A stretch of 64,000 nt of DNA from VYFG01 sp965248685 (GTDB taxonomy: Bacteria > Pseudomonadota > Gammaproteobacteria > Arenicellales > Poriferihabitantaceae). The notes below the pieces were generated by a model. That model had not been told where the DNA came from and did no database searches. It worked only from the letters and a program-made list of their open reading frames with translations. Within the stretch, counting starts at the first letter, position 1. Each line of letters begins with the position of its first letter. Below are positions 43,971-53,800 of this stretch, one piece after another. The position numbers and the translations under genes are program-made. The stretch lies in assembly GCA_965248685.1 (NCBI GenBank), contig CBDFKC010000004.1, forward strand, positions 248,001 to 312,000. The letters are read 5' to 3'.

Positions 43971-46631
43971 ATGAATAAAATTGCCTGTCGAAAAAACCTT
44001 GTTGATCTCAATGATAGCCAACGTGATGCTCTAGTTAACGCATTGCTGTCGTTGAAAAATGATGGCAAATACGACAAGTATGCCGATCAGCATGACACCT
44101 ATTTTGGCACAGCCCATGGAAATCCCTTCTTTTATCCGTGGCACCGGAAGTTTCTGAGTAATCTGGAAAAGGAACTACAAGAGTACGACGCCGATATTGC
44201 GCTGCCGTACTGGGATTCCACCGAGCAGCAGTCCACATCGGGCCTACCCTGGACGTCGAGTTTTCTGGGCGGAACAGGAAGCCCTGTCAGCGGACCTTTT
44301 TCTCCCTGGGGAATCGAACGCTCACTGGGGGCCAGCAGTTCCCTGCCCTCGTCTGGTGATATTGATGATGACAGGGATCTCACACCTTACTCCAATCATT
44401 GGGATCCCGCAGAATTTTCCCATGGCCCCCCGCATAATTGGGTAGGAGGCAACATGGCAACGGTGCGATCACCTGAAGACCCTATCTTTTTCCTGCATCA
44501 CTGCTTCGTAGACAAGTGGTGGTCCGACTGGCAACTTACCCATCCTGGGGAGGATCCTTATCAGGGCTCAGGCAGTGAATCTCCCGGTTCGGCAATGGCA
44601 CCATGGTCGACCACGCCAAATGATGTGGTCGATTCAGTTGATCTCGACTTTATTTATGATACTGATCCGCCGCGTATTGAAAAGCAAACCAATTCTCTCA
44701 GTTTTATTGACATCCCAGAGGGTGAAGAACCCGTGCGCGGGGTAGTGTTTGAAGTCATTACATGTAACACCCTGACATTTGATATAACCGGCGGACCCGG
44801 AGCAGATTTCGGAACACCTTTCGGTGTCTCGGTTAGCGTGGATCCAGGTACTGGTGCGGTCAGAGGTGAAGCCATTGTCTGGATATCGTATCAGGGTACC
44901 AATGAAGGTGATACTGCGTCGGGATCGGTCACCATTGAATGTTCACAGACAGGAGACAGCTGGGTAGTCCCCATTTCGGCTAATACCATTGCCCGTCCTA
45001 CAGTTGGAGTGGCTCTGGTGCTGGATAAGTCAAGCAGTATGGAGGTTGATATTGGTGATGGGCGCAGCCGCAACGATCTCCTGATCGAGGCCGCACAGAT
45101 TTTTGTCAATGTGATCCATGATAATAACGGAATCGGTATTGCCGCATTTGACCAGGACGCTGACAAGGTAATGGACATTATTGTAGCCGGTGATTCCGGT
45201 TCAATTATTGGCAGTGGCAGATCCGATGCCTTGGCGCATATATTCAATCATACGCCTAACCCCGATGGTTTCACCTCCATCGGAGACGGCGTGGAAAAAG
45301 GCAATGAGCTGACCACCGCAGCTAGTGGTGATTTTGATGAAACCGCGATGATCGTCTTTACTGACGGCAAGGAAAACCGTGACAAATATATCGCCGATAT
45401 CTCGGCCGTGATCAACGACAAGGTATTTGCAATCGGTCTTGGTACCGCATCTGACCTGAATGCCGCAGCGTTGGATGAGCTTTGCAATGGCTCCGGGGGC
45501 GAACTTTTGCTGACCGACACCATCGATCCGATGGATGATTTTTACAAGTTGTCAAAGTACTACCTTCAAGTACTCGCCGGCATAACCAATGTCGACATCG
45601 TGACTGACCCGGAAGATTGGATATTGCCCGGGGACGAACATCGCATCCCGTTTATTCTCAACGAAACCGACATTAGTCATGATGTTGTACTGTTGTGTCC
45701 CGCACCTGATGCGGTCCACATGGTGCTCGAAACACCGGAAGGAGATATTATTGATCCGGTCTTCGCTGATGTCGGCTTTGGCGTAACCTATGTGAAGGGG
45801 CGGAACCTAAAATATTATCGGGTTTCATTGCCTGTCGTTGGGCCCACAGGGGCAGCATCAAAGGAAGGCACCTGGACAGCAATACTCACGGTCGACGAAA
45901 AACATTTTAATAAGTATCTCGGCTCGCTCGATAATGATCCTGATTTATTTGATCAGGTCGATACACATGGGTTGCGCTATAACCTGAGCGTATATGCTCT
46001 GTCTAACCTCCGGCTCAGGGGCACTCTTGCTCAGGATAGTTACGAACCTGGTGCCAATCTGCACCTGCGCTGCGTGCTAACCGAGTACGGCTTGCCGTTG
46101 GCTGGGCTAGCAACGGTCGATGCCGATGTCACCCATCCCGATGGCACCATTTCAACTGTTAGCCTTATTAAGGTCGATACCGGGGTTTACGAAATAGACC
46201 TCATTGCCAACCTGTCAGGGGTCTATACAGCCCATGCAAAGGCCACAGGGAAAACGGCCCGTGATAGAAATTTTACCCGGGAACACATTTTTACTGCTGC
46301 GGTGTGGAAGGGAGGAGATGCGCCTTTTCCGACAACTCCCGATAATCCGGACAAATCAACAGAATGCCTATGTAAGCTTATCCAATGCCTGTTGAGCGAC
46401 AAGGTATTGACTGGTGAATTTCGCAAACGACTAGAGAAAAAAGGCATTAACCTGGATGCCGTCAGAAAGTGCTTTGAGACATGGTGTCGCTGTCGCCTGG
46501 AACGACCTTCTGAAAATCCTCGAGTCAAGGAGCATCTGACAGCATCGATGAAAGAAGTATTGACCGCTGTCGCCGCACGACCCCAAGCACTGTCGATACT
46601 ACGTTCGTTGCTGGATGATGATGAGGGTTAA
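43971..46631 (+). CDS. Tyrosinase domain fused to a von Willebrand factor A domain
   Basis: An 886-residue fusion. Residues ~30-195 form a type-3 copper domain with all six expected histidines: CuA H41, H49 and H58 (in AHGNPFFYPWHRKF), and CuB H151, H155 and H177 (HGPPHNWVGG, then DPIFFLHH). Residues ~345-525 are a VWA domain with a complete MIDAS start, DKSSS (D352, S354, S356), and TDGKE later. After this come two beta-sandwich-like regions (about 535-640 and 665-775) and a short cysteine-rich tail (CLCKLIQC; CFETWCRC). Known tyrosinases oxidise phenols to quinones; VWA domains bind partner proteins through a metal. No signal peptide is seen. Confidence 0.85.
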   Translation: MNKIACRKNLVDLNDSQRDALVNALLSLKNDGKYDKYADQHDTYFGTAHGNPFFYPWHRKFLSNLEKELQEYDADIALPYWDSTEQQSTSGLPWTSSFLGGTGSPVSGPFSPWGIERSLGASSSLPSSGDIDDDRDLTPYSNHWDPAEFSHGPPHNWVGGNMATVRSPEDPIFFLHHCFVDKWWSDWQLTHPGEDPYQGSGSESPGSAMAPWSTTPNDVVDSVDLDFIYDTDPPRIEKQTNSLSFIDIPEGEEPVRGVVFEVITCNTLTFDITGGPGADFGTPFGVSVSVDPGTGAVRGEAIVWISYQGTNEGDTASGSVTIECSQTGDSWVVPISANTIARPTVGVALVLDKSSSMEVDIGDGRSRNDLLIEAAQIFVNVIHDNNGIGIAAFDQDADKVMDIIVAGDSGSIIGSGRSDALAHIFNHTPNPDGFTSIGDGVEKGNELTTAASGDFDETAMIVFTDGKENRDKYIADISAVINDKVFAIGLGTASDLNAAALDELCNGSGGELLLTDTIDPMDDFYKLSKYYLQVLAGITNVDIVTDPEDWILPGDEHRIPFILNETDISHDVVLLCPAPDAVHMVLETPEGDIIDPVFADVGFGVTYVKGRNLKYYRVSLPVVGPTGAASKEGTWTAILTVDEKHFNKYLGSLDNDPDLFDQVDTHGLRYNLSVYALSNLRLRGTLAQDSYEPGANLHLRCVLTEYGLPLAGLATVDADVTHPDGTISTVSLIKVDTGVYEIDLIANLSGVYTAHAKATGKTARDRNFTREHIFTAAVWKGGDAPFPTTPDNPDKSTECLCKLIQCLLSDKVLTGEFRKRLEKKGINLDAVRKCFETWCRCRLERPSENPRVKEHLTASMKEVLTAVAARPQALSILRSLLDDDEG

Positions 46632-47053
46632 GAAGACAGTAAGCTCTGGCATTGCATCAAAATTGATCGAATCGCTGGTGATAATAAATTTGAGTGATTT
46701 TTGAGGACTTCGAGCGGAACAACAAAGTTTCCAGGTTTACCAGTTCGCGAGAAAAGTTTGGTTGATCGAGTGAGATTATTTGATTCATGTCGAATCTGAT
46801 TTTGACGAAATATCAGTATCTATAAAATACTTTATAGATGGTGATAAGGCGAAAGAAAAGTCTAATTTTCGGTTGAACTGGAAGTGGAGGGCGACCAAAC
46901 GGTTCGGTATACCAATTAAGTTGTTAATCTGCCCAATATAAGTTGACTACACAAATATGGGAAGTCTCAGTAGTTCTTGGTAGCCCCTAGTTTCATTGCG
47001 AATTAAAGTTGTTCTCACGTTAAAAACTTTAATCACGCACTAGAGGCAATGAA
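46632..47053. other. AT-rich gap with a long hairpin before the next gene
   Basis: No ORF of note. At 46992-47053 there is a nested inverted repeat: TTCATTGC pairs with GCAATGAA directly before the start codon, and inside it ATTAAAGTT pairs with AACTTTAAT. The right arm covers the ribosome binding site region of the gene at 47054. Confidence 0.5.
46992..47053 (+). promoter_or_regulatory. Stem-loop covering the translation start region of the small membrane protein gene
   Basis: Outer stem TTCATTGC/GCAATGAA, inner stem ATTAAAGTT/AACTTTAAT. The Shine-Dalgarno-like AGAGG sits between the two right arms and the ATG follows directly. Such a fold could control translation; no known riboswitch class is recognised. 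Confidence 0.35.
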
Positions 47054-47419
47054 ATGAAACAGATCAAATACACAGTCGAAATTATCATGATGGTCAGCCT
47101 AATTCTTACAGGGCTTTTCTTCTTCGCTCCCAATATTTATGGCAACGCGTGGGAATTAAGCCAGAACGTACTGCCGGTAACAGAGAGAATAAAACAAGCT
47201 TGCCCAAGCTGCTACCTGAAAGTTCAGGAAGCTAATCTACAACTTGGAAAAGGAAAATTACGCACTCAGAGGGAGCGCGCGTTGAAGCTTTCAAAAATGT
47301 TGCAAGAACGCCAAGCAGCTTATGAAAGCAAGCTGCTTATGGGTGAGGCTATTTTGGATGAAGCGCGTCGACAGTATGGGGAAAACCCAAATGCGAAAAG
47401 CTACATACACTGCACTTAA
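47054..47419 (+). CDS. Small single-pass membrane protein, unknown function
   Basis: A 121-residue protein with one N-terminal hydrophobic helix (residues ~9-28), then a predicted periplasmic region with a CPSC motif (ACPSCYLK) and a long charged helix (about residues 70-105). No family is recognised. It precedes the IS3-family element and shares the AT-rich composition of this 2-kb patch, suggesting acquired DNA. Confidence 0.5.
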   Translation: MKQIKYTVEIIMMVSLILTGLFFFAPNIYGNAWELSQNVLPVTERIKQACPSCYLKVQEANLQLGKGKLRTQRERALKLSKMLQERQAAYESKLLMGEAILDEARRQYGENPNAKSYIHCT

Positions 47420-47422
47420 AAG

Positions 47423-47440
47423 CCTGGCGGGGATGCCAGG
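47423..47440 (+). terminator. Hairpin after the small membrane protein gene
   Basis: CCTGGC, six-base loop, GCCAGG, four bases after the stop codon. No T run follows, so it is a weak candidate. Confidence 0.3.
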
Positions 47441-47700
47441 TAATAAATAATTGAAGGTTATGGAATATACTAAAATTAAACTCCTTATATATCAATGGGT
47501 TATAAAATCTGCGCTCAAGATCCTGAGCAAAGTTTTTGATATTAAGAAATTTATTCCAAAACTAACGTAGAAAACGATCTACTTAGTTGACCATCAAACT
47601 AGGTATAAAAACAGAGGTGGCCCAGAAAAACTGAACAACGACATAAGTGGATAAGCAGCTTAATTTCAGGCATTGTTATGCCAATATTTAGGAGCTTACC

Positions 47701-48003
47701 ATGGCTAGAAGACCTCGTAGAAACCACTCTCCAGACTTTAAAGCTAAAGTGGCGTTAGCCGCTGTCAAAGGAGACCGTAGCATCTCAGAACTGTCTCAAC
47801 AGTTTGATGTGCATCCAAATCAAATTACCCAGTGGAAAACCCAACTCTTATCGAGGGCCTCTGAAGCCTTTGATGGCGGTCAAGATGTCCCGCCTCCAGT
47901 CGATGTAAAGACCTTACATGCAAAGATCGGCCAACTGGCGCTGGAAAATGATTTTTTAGAAGGCGCGCTCACCAAGGCCGGGTGGTTGAGCGCAAAGAAA
48001 TGA
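47701..48003 (+). CDS. IS3-family transposase OrfA
   Basis: A 100-residue DNA-binding protein with the N-terminal helix-turn-helix of IS3/IS911-type OrfA proteins (SPDFKAKVALAAVKGDRSISELSQQF, then HPNQITQWK) and a leucine-zipper-like end. It should bind the inverted repeats. Its 3' end overlaps orfB in a -1 arrangement. Confidence 0.88.
   Translation: MARRPRRNHSPDFKAKVALAAVKGDRSISELSQQFDVHPNQITQWKTQLLSRASEAFDGGQDVPPPVDVKTLHAKIGQLALENDFLEGALTKAGWLSAKK
47952..47958 (+). promoter_or_regulatory. Candidate -1 frameshift site in the IS
   Basis: T TTT TTA in the orfA frame (the codons TTT TTA follow GAT) is a heptamer of the slippery X XXY YYZ type. The -1 frame is open from there into orfB, which would yield the OrfAB transposase. 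Confidence 0.55.
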
Positions 48004-48827
48004 CCAATCCTAACCACAAACTTTCACTGACTCGTCAGGCAAAGCTGTTGAATTTCAGTAGAACCAGTCTTTACTATAAACCGCATCCAGTCAGTGAAAG
48101 AGATCAAGCCATGATGCGCCGTATCGATAGACTCCATTTGGCTCATCCCTTTGCTGGCGCACGGATGCTGAGAGATATGCTGCGTCTGGAGGACTTTAAG
48201 GTGGGTAGAACACATGTATCGACCCTCATGCGTAAAATGGGCGTAGAGGCGCTCTATCGAAAGCCCAGGACGACATTACGTCACCCGGCCCATCGAATCT
48301 ATCCCTATCTTTTACGGGACTTAAGCATCCATCGCCCCAATCAAGTTTGGGCGATGGATATTACTTATATACCCCTGGCGAAAGGGTTTGTGTACCTGAC
48401 TGTGGTTCTTGATTGGTATACCCGCCGTGTATTGAGTCATCGCGTATCGAATACGATGGATGTTTCATTTTGTCTTGATGCAGTTGAAGAAGCGATCCAA
48501 AAATATGGCACGCCTGACATCATGAACACTGACCAGGGCAGTCAATTTACCGGCGATGCATTTATCGGATTATTGAAAGACAATGAGATTCAAATCAGCA
48601 TGGACGGCAAAGGCGCGTGGAGAGACAATGTATTTGTTGAGAGACTATGGCGATCAGTGAAATATGAAGAAGTGTATCTGCACGGCTATGAGTCAATCAA
48701 TGAAGCCAGAGCTGGCATCGCAAGATATCTACTGTTTTACAATTCAAGAAGGCCACATTCCAGTCTTGACGGACAGCCGCCTGATCGGGTTTACTTTAAC
48801 GGGCTGCCAGAAACAATGGCAGCCTAA
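47982..48827 (+). CDS. IS3-family transposase OrfB (DDE integrase domain)
   Basis: A 281-residue catalytic half with an N-terminal HTH_21-like region (HPFAGARMLRDML) and a retroviral-integrase-like core. The DDE triad is visible: D in AMDITYIPL, D in NTDQGSQF and E in FVERLWRSVKYEEVY, followed by the YNSRRPHSSL motif. Its frame continues upstream of the GTG at 47982 to the slippery heptamer, so it is probably made as an OrfAB fusion. No stop or frameshift mutation is seen, so the element may still be active. Confidence 0.92.
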   Translation: MVERKEMTNPNHKLSLTRQAKLLNFSRTSLYYKPHPVSERDQAMMRRIDRLHLAHPFAGARMLRDMLRLEDFKVGRTHVSTLMRKMGVEALYRKPRTTLRHPAHRIYPYLLRDLSIHRPNQVWAMDITYIPLAKGFVYLTVVLDWYTRRVLSHRVSNTMDVSFCLDAVEEAIQKYGTPDIMNTDQGSQFTGDAFIGLLKDNEIQISMDGKGAWRDNVFVERLWRSVKYEEVYLHGYESINEARAGIARYLLFYNSRRPHSSLDGQPPDRVYFNGLPETMAA

Positions 48828-48892
48828 CGGCTGCTGCTTCGCCACTTATAAATAAGATTTTATTGTTCAGAAGAACCGGGCCACCTCTAACC

Positions 48893-49339
48893 ATGACTAA
48901 CAAAGCGTTCCGACATATTAGTGAAATATTCCAAGATAAAGCGAAAAACTATAAAAGATATAACCAGCCAACAGATGCTAACTACAGTATTGATCTAAAT
49001 AATCTAATAGAACAAGTAGCAGTAGAAGCATCTAAATCTAATGACCATAAACTATTAGTAAGCGCATTAAATAATAACATCTCAAATATTGGTGGAACGC
49101 CTGTAGCAAATATAAGAACTGCTAAAAACAAACTTATTACCGCATATCGAAGTACTACAGAAGAGCTTAAATATTTACATAATGAAGAAGAAACGATAAT
49201 GCGTATTGAAGCTAAAGCACATAGACAATCTGTAATATATCGGTTCTTGACAACATTAGTAATTGGAGCAGGAATACTACTGACCTATTGGATTGGTGGA
49301 TACTTTGATATTGAACTACCTGCAATGAGACCGAAATAA
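48893..49339 (+). CDS. Small membrane-anchored protein of unknown function, promoter separated by the IS
   Basis: A 148-residue, AT-rich gene: a charged N-terminal region, a helix around residues 95-118 and one C-terminal membrane helix (FLTTLVIGAGILLTYWIGGYF). No family is recognised. The ATG begins 5 bp after the right end of the IS, so the insertion has cut the gene from its native upstream region. Joining the flanks by removing the IS and one AAC leaves the frame open for eight more codons upstream, so the natural start could be slightly longer. Expression now depends on readthrough or an outward promoter from the IS. Confidence 0.5.
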   Translation: MTNKAFRHISEIFQDKAKNYKRYNQPTDANYSIDLNNLIEQVAVEASKSNDHKLLVSALNNNISNIGGTPVANIRTAKNKLITAYRSTTEELKYLHNEEETIMRIEAKAHRQSVIYRFLTTLVIGAGILLTYWIGGYFDIELPAMRPK

Positions 49340-49851
49340 CCATATATTAGTAAATCAAGACTTAAACCCTGGACTGCCTACGGCCGTCAAGGGCGCATAA
49401 TGAAGACTATGTTAACCCCGCAAATAAAGGTCGGCCCTAGATCGTCGCTTACAGAGCGATTAGGAGCATCTCAAGCTGCGCGACTTCAACATAATCTAAC
49501 ATTATGCGAAGTAGATATAACCAAATAGAGCATTTCTCCAAACCCCTGACAATCTGCAACAGGTGTGAGGAACCAGCGTTCTATAAGTAGTTCAGTACTG
49601 AGAATTTCTAGTTATCTATTCAATCAGATTTCGTCAAATAGACAGATATCCGTCCCAGTCATGCCCGCCAAGACCCTGCCACTGGTTCCTAAATCAGGTG
49701 AGTCGACTTCGGTTAGGGGCAGAGAAGTAGGTAATTTCGCTCCAGCTTACGTATTCAGATAAATAAGTGTCGCTTTTGGTTTAAATACAATATAGAATAT
49801 AAAGAGATGTTTATATCTTTATTGTGTAATATTAAACCAGAGGATAAGCCA
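49340..49851. other. Gene-free AT-rich gap before metF
   Basis: Short ORFs here have no start signal or family. No SAM, SAH or cobalamin riboswitch could be recognised, though the downstream gene is of the methionine pathway. Only the last 15 bp (an AGAGGA before GTG 49852) is clearly functional. Confidence 0.4.
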
Positions 49852-50841
49852 GTGATCACCAATAACAACCAGAATTTGTTTCAAAGCGCGGAAGACACCC
49901 GGGCCCGACTTAAGAAAAGACCGGGTGCAGGGGTTATTCCGTTGAAGAAAGAAATAGGCGTTTCCTTTGAATTCTTTCCACCGGCTAGCGACACCGCGGC
50001 CAAGAGTTTCTCTAAAACAATTGACCAGCTCGCCCCGTTAAATCCCGATTTTGTTTCGGTTACCTATGGCGCTGGTGGAACCGAGCAAGATCGGACTATC
50101 AATACGGTAAAGTCTCTGGGAAATATTGATGGATTTAAAACCGCCGCTCATCTGACCTGTGTCGGCGCTTCACGGGAGCGTACCGACAAGGTGATCAATA
50201 CATTTGTCGAAAACGGCATCGAGCATATTGTTGCATTGCGCGGCGACTCTCCGGATATTGGTCGGGGTTTTCGTCCCCATTCAGAGGGGTATCAAAATGC
50301 GGCGGATCTGGTGTCGGGAATTCGTAAGCAGACCAACTACAGTGACAACATTGAAATAAGTGTTGCAGCCTATCCGGAAGTTCATCCGGACTCTCCCAGC
50401 GCAAAGCATGATCTTGATAATCTTAAGCGAAAGTTGGATCAGGGGGCTAACCGGGCAATTACCCAATATTTTTTCGATGCGGATACGTTTCTCAGGTTTC
50501 GTGACGCGGCCTATGATGCGGGAGTGACCGCGCCAATTATCCCGGGAATTCTGCCGGTAACCAATTTTGCCCGTGTCGTGGAGTTTTCCAAGCGATGTGG
50601 TACTACGGTGCCGGAGTGGATGAAAGAATTATTCTCCGGCCTCGATGATGCCCCCGAGTTACGCCAAATGGTCGCGACTACCGTTACCGCAGAACTTTGC
50701 ACTCGTCTAATCGATAACGGCGTGAATGTTTTCCATTTCTATACGCTGAACCGCCCGGAGCTAACCCAAGCAATTTGCCACATCCTCGGAATCAGGGCGC
50801 AGCAATCTGCTCCCCGGCAAATTCAAGCCATAGAGGTTTAG
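49852..50841 (+). CDS. metF: 5,10-methylenetetrahydrofolate reductase
   Basis: A 329-residue flavoprotein that makes 5-methyltetrahydrofolate for MetH. Motifs: VSFEFFPPAS at the start of the barrel, DFVSVTYGAGGTE, HLTCVGASRE and LRGDSPD. The start is GTG 49852 with AGAGGA eight bases upstream; the frame also opens at ATG 49807 without a good site. Two bases separate it from metH, so the pair is co-transcribed and probably translationally coupled, as expected for the supply of methyl groups to homocysteine. Confidence 0.93.
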   Translation: MITNNNQNLFQSAEDTRARLKKRPGAGVIPLKKEIGVSFEFFPPASDTAAKSFSKTIDQLAPLNPDFVSVTYGAGGTEQDRTINTVKSLGNIDGFKTAAHLTCVGASRERTDKVINTFVENGIEHIVALRGDSPDIGRGFRPHSEGYQNAADLVSGIRKQTNYSDNIEISVAAYPEVHPDSPSAKHDLDNLKRKLDQGANRAITQYFFDADTFLRFRDAAYDAGVTAPIIPGILPVTNFARVVEFSKRCGTTVPEWMKELFSGLDDAPELRQMVATTVTAELCTRLIDNGVNVFHFYTLNRPELTQAICHILGIRAQQSAPRQIQAIEV

Positions 50842-50843
50842 CT

Positions 50844-53800
50844 ATGACTACTAAGGAAAAATCAACTTCTGTGGAAAGCAGTATTTCTCAGGCACTGTCT
50901 GACAGAATCTTGCTGCTGGACGGTGCCATGGGCACCATGATTCAGGATTTAAATCTAGCGGACGACGACTACCATGGTGAGCGATTTAACGGCCATGGTG
51001 TGTCGTTAAAAGGAAATAATGATATTTTGAATTTGACCAGGCCTGATTTGATTGAGCAAATCCACTTCGATTTTCTCCAATCTGGTGCAGATATCATCGA
51101 AACCAATACTTTTAATTCCAACGCCATCTCCCAGGCCGATTATGATCTCGCCGAAGTCGCTGAAGAACTGAATTTCACGGCAGCGAAAATTGCCCGCCAG
51201 GCCGTCGCAAGGCTCGATTCGCCGCATCAGGAAAAATGGATAGCCGGCGTACTTGGTCCGACCAATAGAACCGCTTCATTGTCTCCCGAAGTTAATGATC
51301 CGGGATTCCGCAATGTTTCATTTGATCAATTAACCGAGACCTATACCGAATCGTTGCGTGGGCTGATAAATGGCGGCGTTGATCTTATTATGGTCGAAAC
51401 TATATTCGATACCCTCAATGCCAAGGCGGCGTTATTTGCAACCAATAGTTATTTTGAGACCGAAGGAATAAACCTCCCGATATACATTTCCGGAACCATT
51501 ACGGATAAAAGTGGGAGAATTCTGTCCGGTCAGGTTACCGAAGCCTTTTGGCATTCTGTGCGCCACGTCAATCCACTTGTGGTTGGATTAAATTGTGCCT
51601 TGGGTGCCCATGATTTGCGTCCTTATGTGGATGCGTTGTCTCGCGCTTCAGATTGCTTTGTCGGCTGTCATCCGAATGCAGGACTACCCAATGACATGGG
51701 AGAATACGACGAATCCCCGGAATATATGGCCAAGATAATCGCAGAGTTCGCGGAATCGGGTTTGGTCAATATTGTTGGCGGGTGCTGCGGGACAACCCCA
51801 GCGCATATTGCTGCGATTAAGGCGGCGGTGAGTGATATTTCTCCGAGGAATGCCCCATCTTTGCCGAAGGCGACCCGCCTATCCGGCCTGGAGCCGGTAA
51901 TAATCGATGCAGACAGCCTGTTCGTTAACGTCGGCGAGCGCACCAACGTTACTGGCTCAGCCAAGTTTGCCAAACTTATCATCGACGAAGACTATGATAC
52001 GGCAATTGAAATTGCACGAGAACAGGTGGAAAACGGTGCCCAGATAATCGATGTCAATATGGATGAAGGCATGCTCGACTCTGAATTTGCCATGCAGCGC
52101 TTTTTAAACCTGATCGCCGCGGAGCCGGATATCAGCCGGGTTCCAGTGATGATCGATTCTTCCAAATGGTCGGTGCTGGAAGCTGGTCTTAAATGTGTTC
52201 AGGGAAAAGGATACGTTAATTCAATAAGCCTTAAAGAGGGCGAGGACGAATTCCTGCGTCAGGCAAAACTGGTACGTCAATATGGTGCTGGCGTGGTGGT
52301 CATGGCTTTCGATGAGAAGGGACAGGCTGAAACCACCCAACGAAAAGTCGAAATCTGCGAACGGGCGTATAACTTACTGACGGAGGAGGTTGGGTTCCCG
52401 GCGGAAGATATCGTGTTTGATCCAAATATATTTGCTGTAGCGACCGGGATCGAAGCGCACAATAAGTATGCGGTTGCCTTTATCGAGGCTACACGATTGA
52501 TAAAGGAAAAATTCCCGTTGGTGAAAGTCTCGGGAGGCGTATCGAATCTATCGTTTTCCTTTCGTGGCAATAATCCATTGCGCGAGGCGATGCATGGGGT
52601 ATTTCTTTACCATGCGATAAAGGCAGGATTGGATATGTCCATCGTTAATGCCGGTCGATTGGTGGTATATGAAGATATCCCGATAAAATTGAGAGATCGC
52701 ATCGAAGACGTAATTTTTGACCGAAGAGAGGATTCCACGGAGCGCTTACTGGAAATGGCAGATACCGTTCAGGGCGCAGCAAAAAGCAAAGAACAGGATT
52801 TGAGTTGGAGGGAATTTCCGGTAAACCAGCGATTGTCCCATGCACTGGTACATGGACTGGACAAATTTATCATTGAAGACGCGGAGCTAGCGCGGTCCTC
52901 GGCTACTAGGCCCCTCGACGTGATCGAAGGACCGTTAATGGAAGGCATGAATATTGTCGGGGATTTATTTGGCGCCGGAAAAATGTTTTTACCCCAGGTT
53001 GTGAAAAGTGCCAGGGTTATGAAAAAGGCGGTGACCTATCTGGAACCTTTTATGGAGGATGAAGAGCCAGGTACTACCCGGAAAGCCCAGGGCAAAATTA
53101 TCATGGCCACGGCTAAAGGTGATGTGCATGATATTGGCAAGAATATCGTCGGTGTGGTTTTGCGCTGCAATAATTACGAGGTTATTGACCTTGGGGTTAT
53201 GGTATCCAGCGCGACTATCCTGGAAACCGCGAAGAGGGAAAATGCAGATCTGATTGGCGTGTCTGGTTTGATAACACCGAGCCTTGATGAAATGTGTCAT
53301 GTTGCCGCCGAGATGAAACGGGAAGGTTTTGCGATCCCGTTACTTATTGGTGGGGCAACTACGAGCAAGGTGCATACCGCAGTAAAAATTGCACCCAATT
53401 ATGATAATTCAGTAATCTATGTTCCCGATGCGTCCAAAGCCGTGGGCGTGGTGTCTAAACTTCTGGGATCTGACAGTACAAAGTTCAGTGCCGGCGTTTC
53501 AGACGAATACGACAAGTTGCGGGAATTGCGCGCGGCTCAGCAACGATCAGGAAGACAGGTTAATTTGGTTCAGGCAAGATCCAATAAACCGCAGTTCGAC
53601 TGGTCGGGTTATACACCCCCGGCTCCAACCTTTACCGGGACTCGAATATTCGAGGACTACAACGTCAGCGAATTGCGCGAATATATCGACTGGACGCCAT
53701 TTTTTAAAACCTGGGACCTGGCCGGGGTCTATCCAAAAATACTGCAGGATGAAATCGTCGGGAGTGCCGCCCGCGCATTGTTTGCCGACGCCCAAGAAAT

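Larger units (their letters stand above)
47613..48888 (+). mobile_element. Complete IS3-family insertion sequence, 1276 bp
   Basis: The ends are imperfect inverted repeats: AGAGGTGGCCC at the left end matches the reverse complement of the right end, and CTGAACAA matches again six to seven bases further in (20 of 26 positions). Three bases, AAC, flank both ends (47610-47612 and 48889-48891), which is a target-site duplication of the size usual for IS3. The two overlapping ORFs are the usual orfA and orfB. The right end lies 4 bp before the ATG of the downstream gene. Confidence 0.9.

Noticed and set aside
43502..44077. 191-codon minus-strand ORF across the small basic gene and the tyrosinase start
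   Set aside because: It is antisense to two genes whose protein motifs are clear, has no family resemblance and no ribosome binding site; codon use follows the plus strand.
49340..49851. Possible SAM, SAH or cobalamin riboswitch before metF-metH
   Set aside because: No conserved core of these riboswitch classes could be found by eye in the leader.
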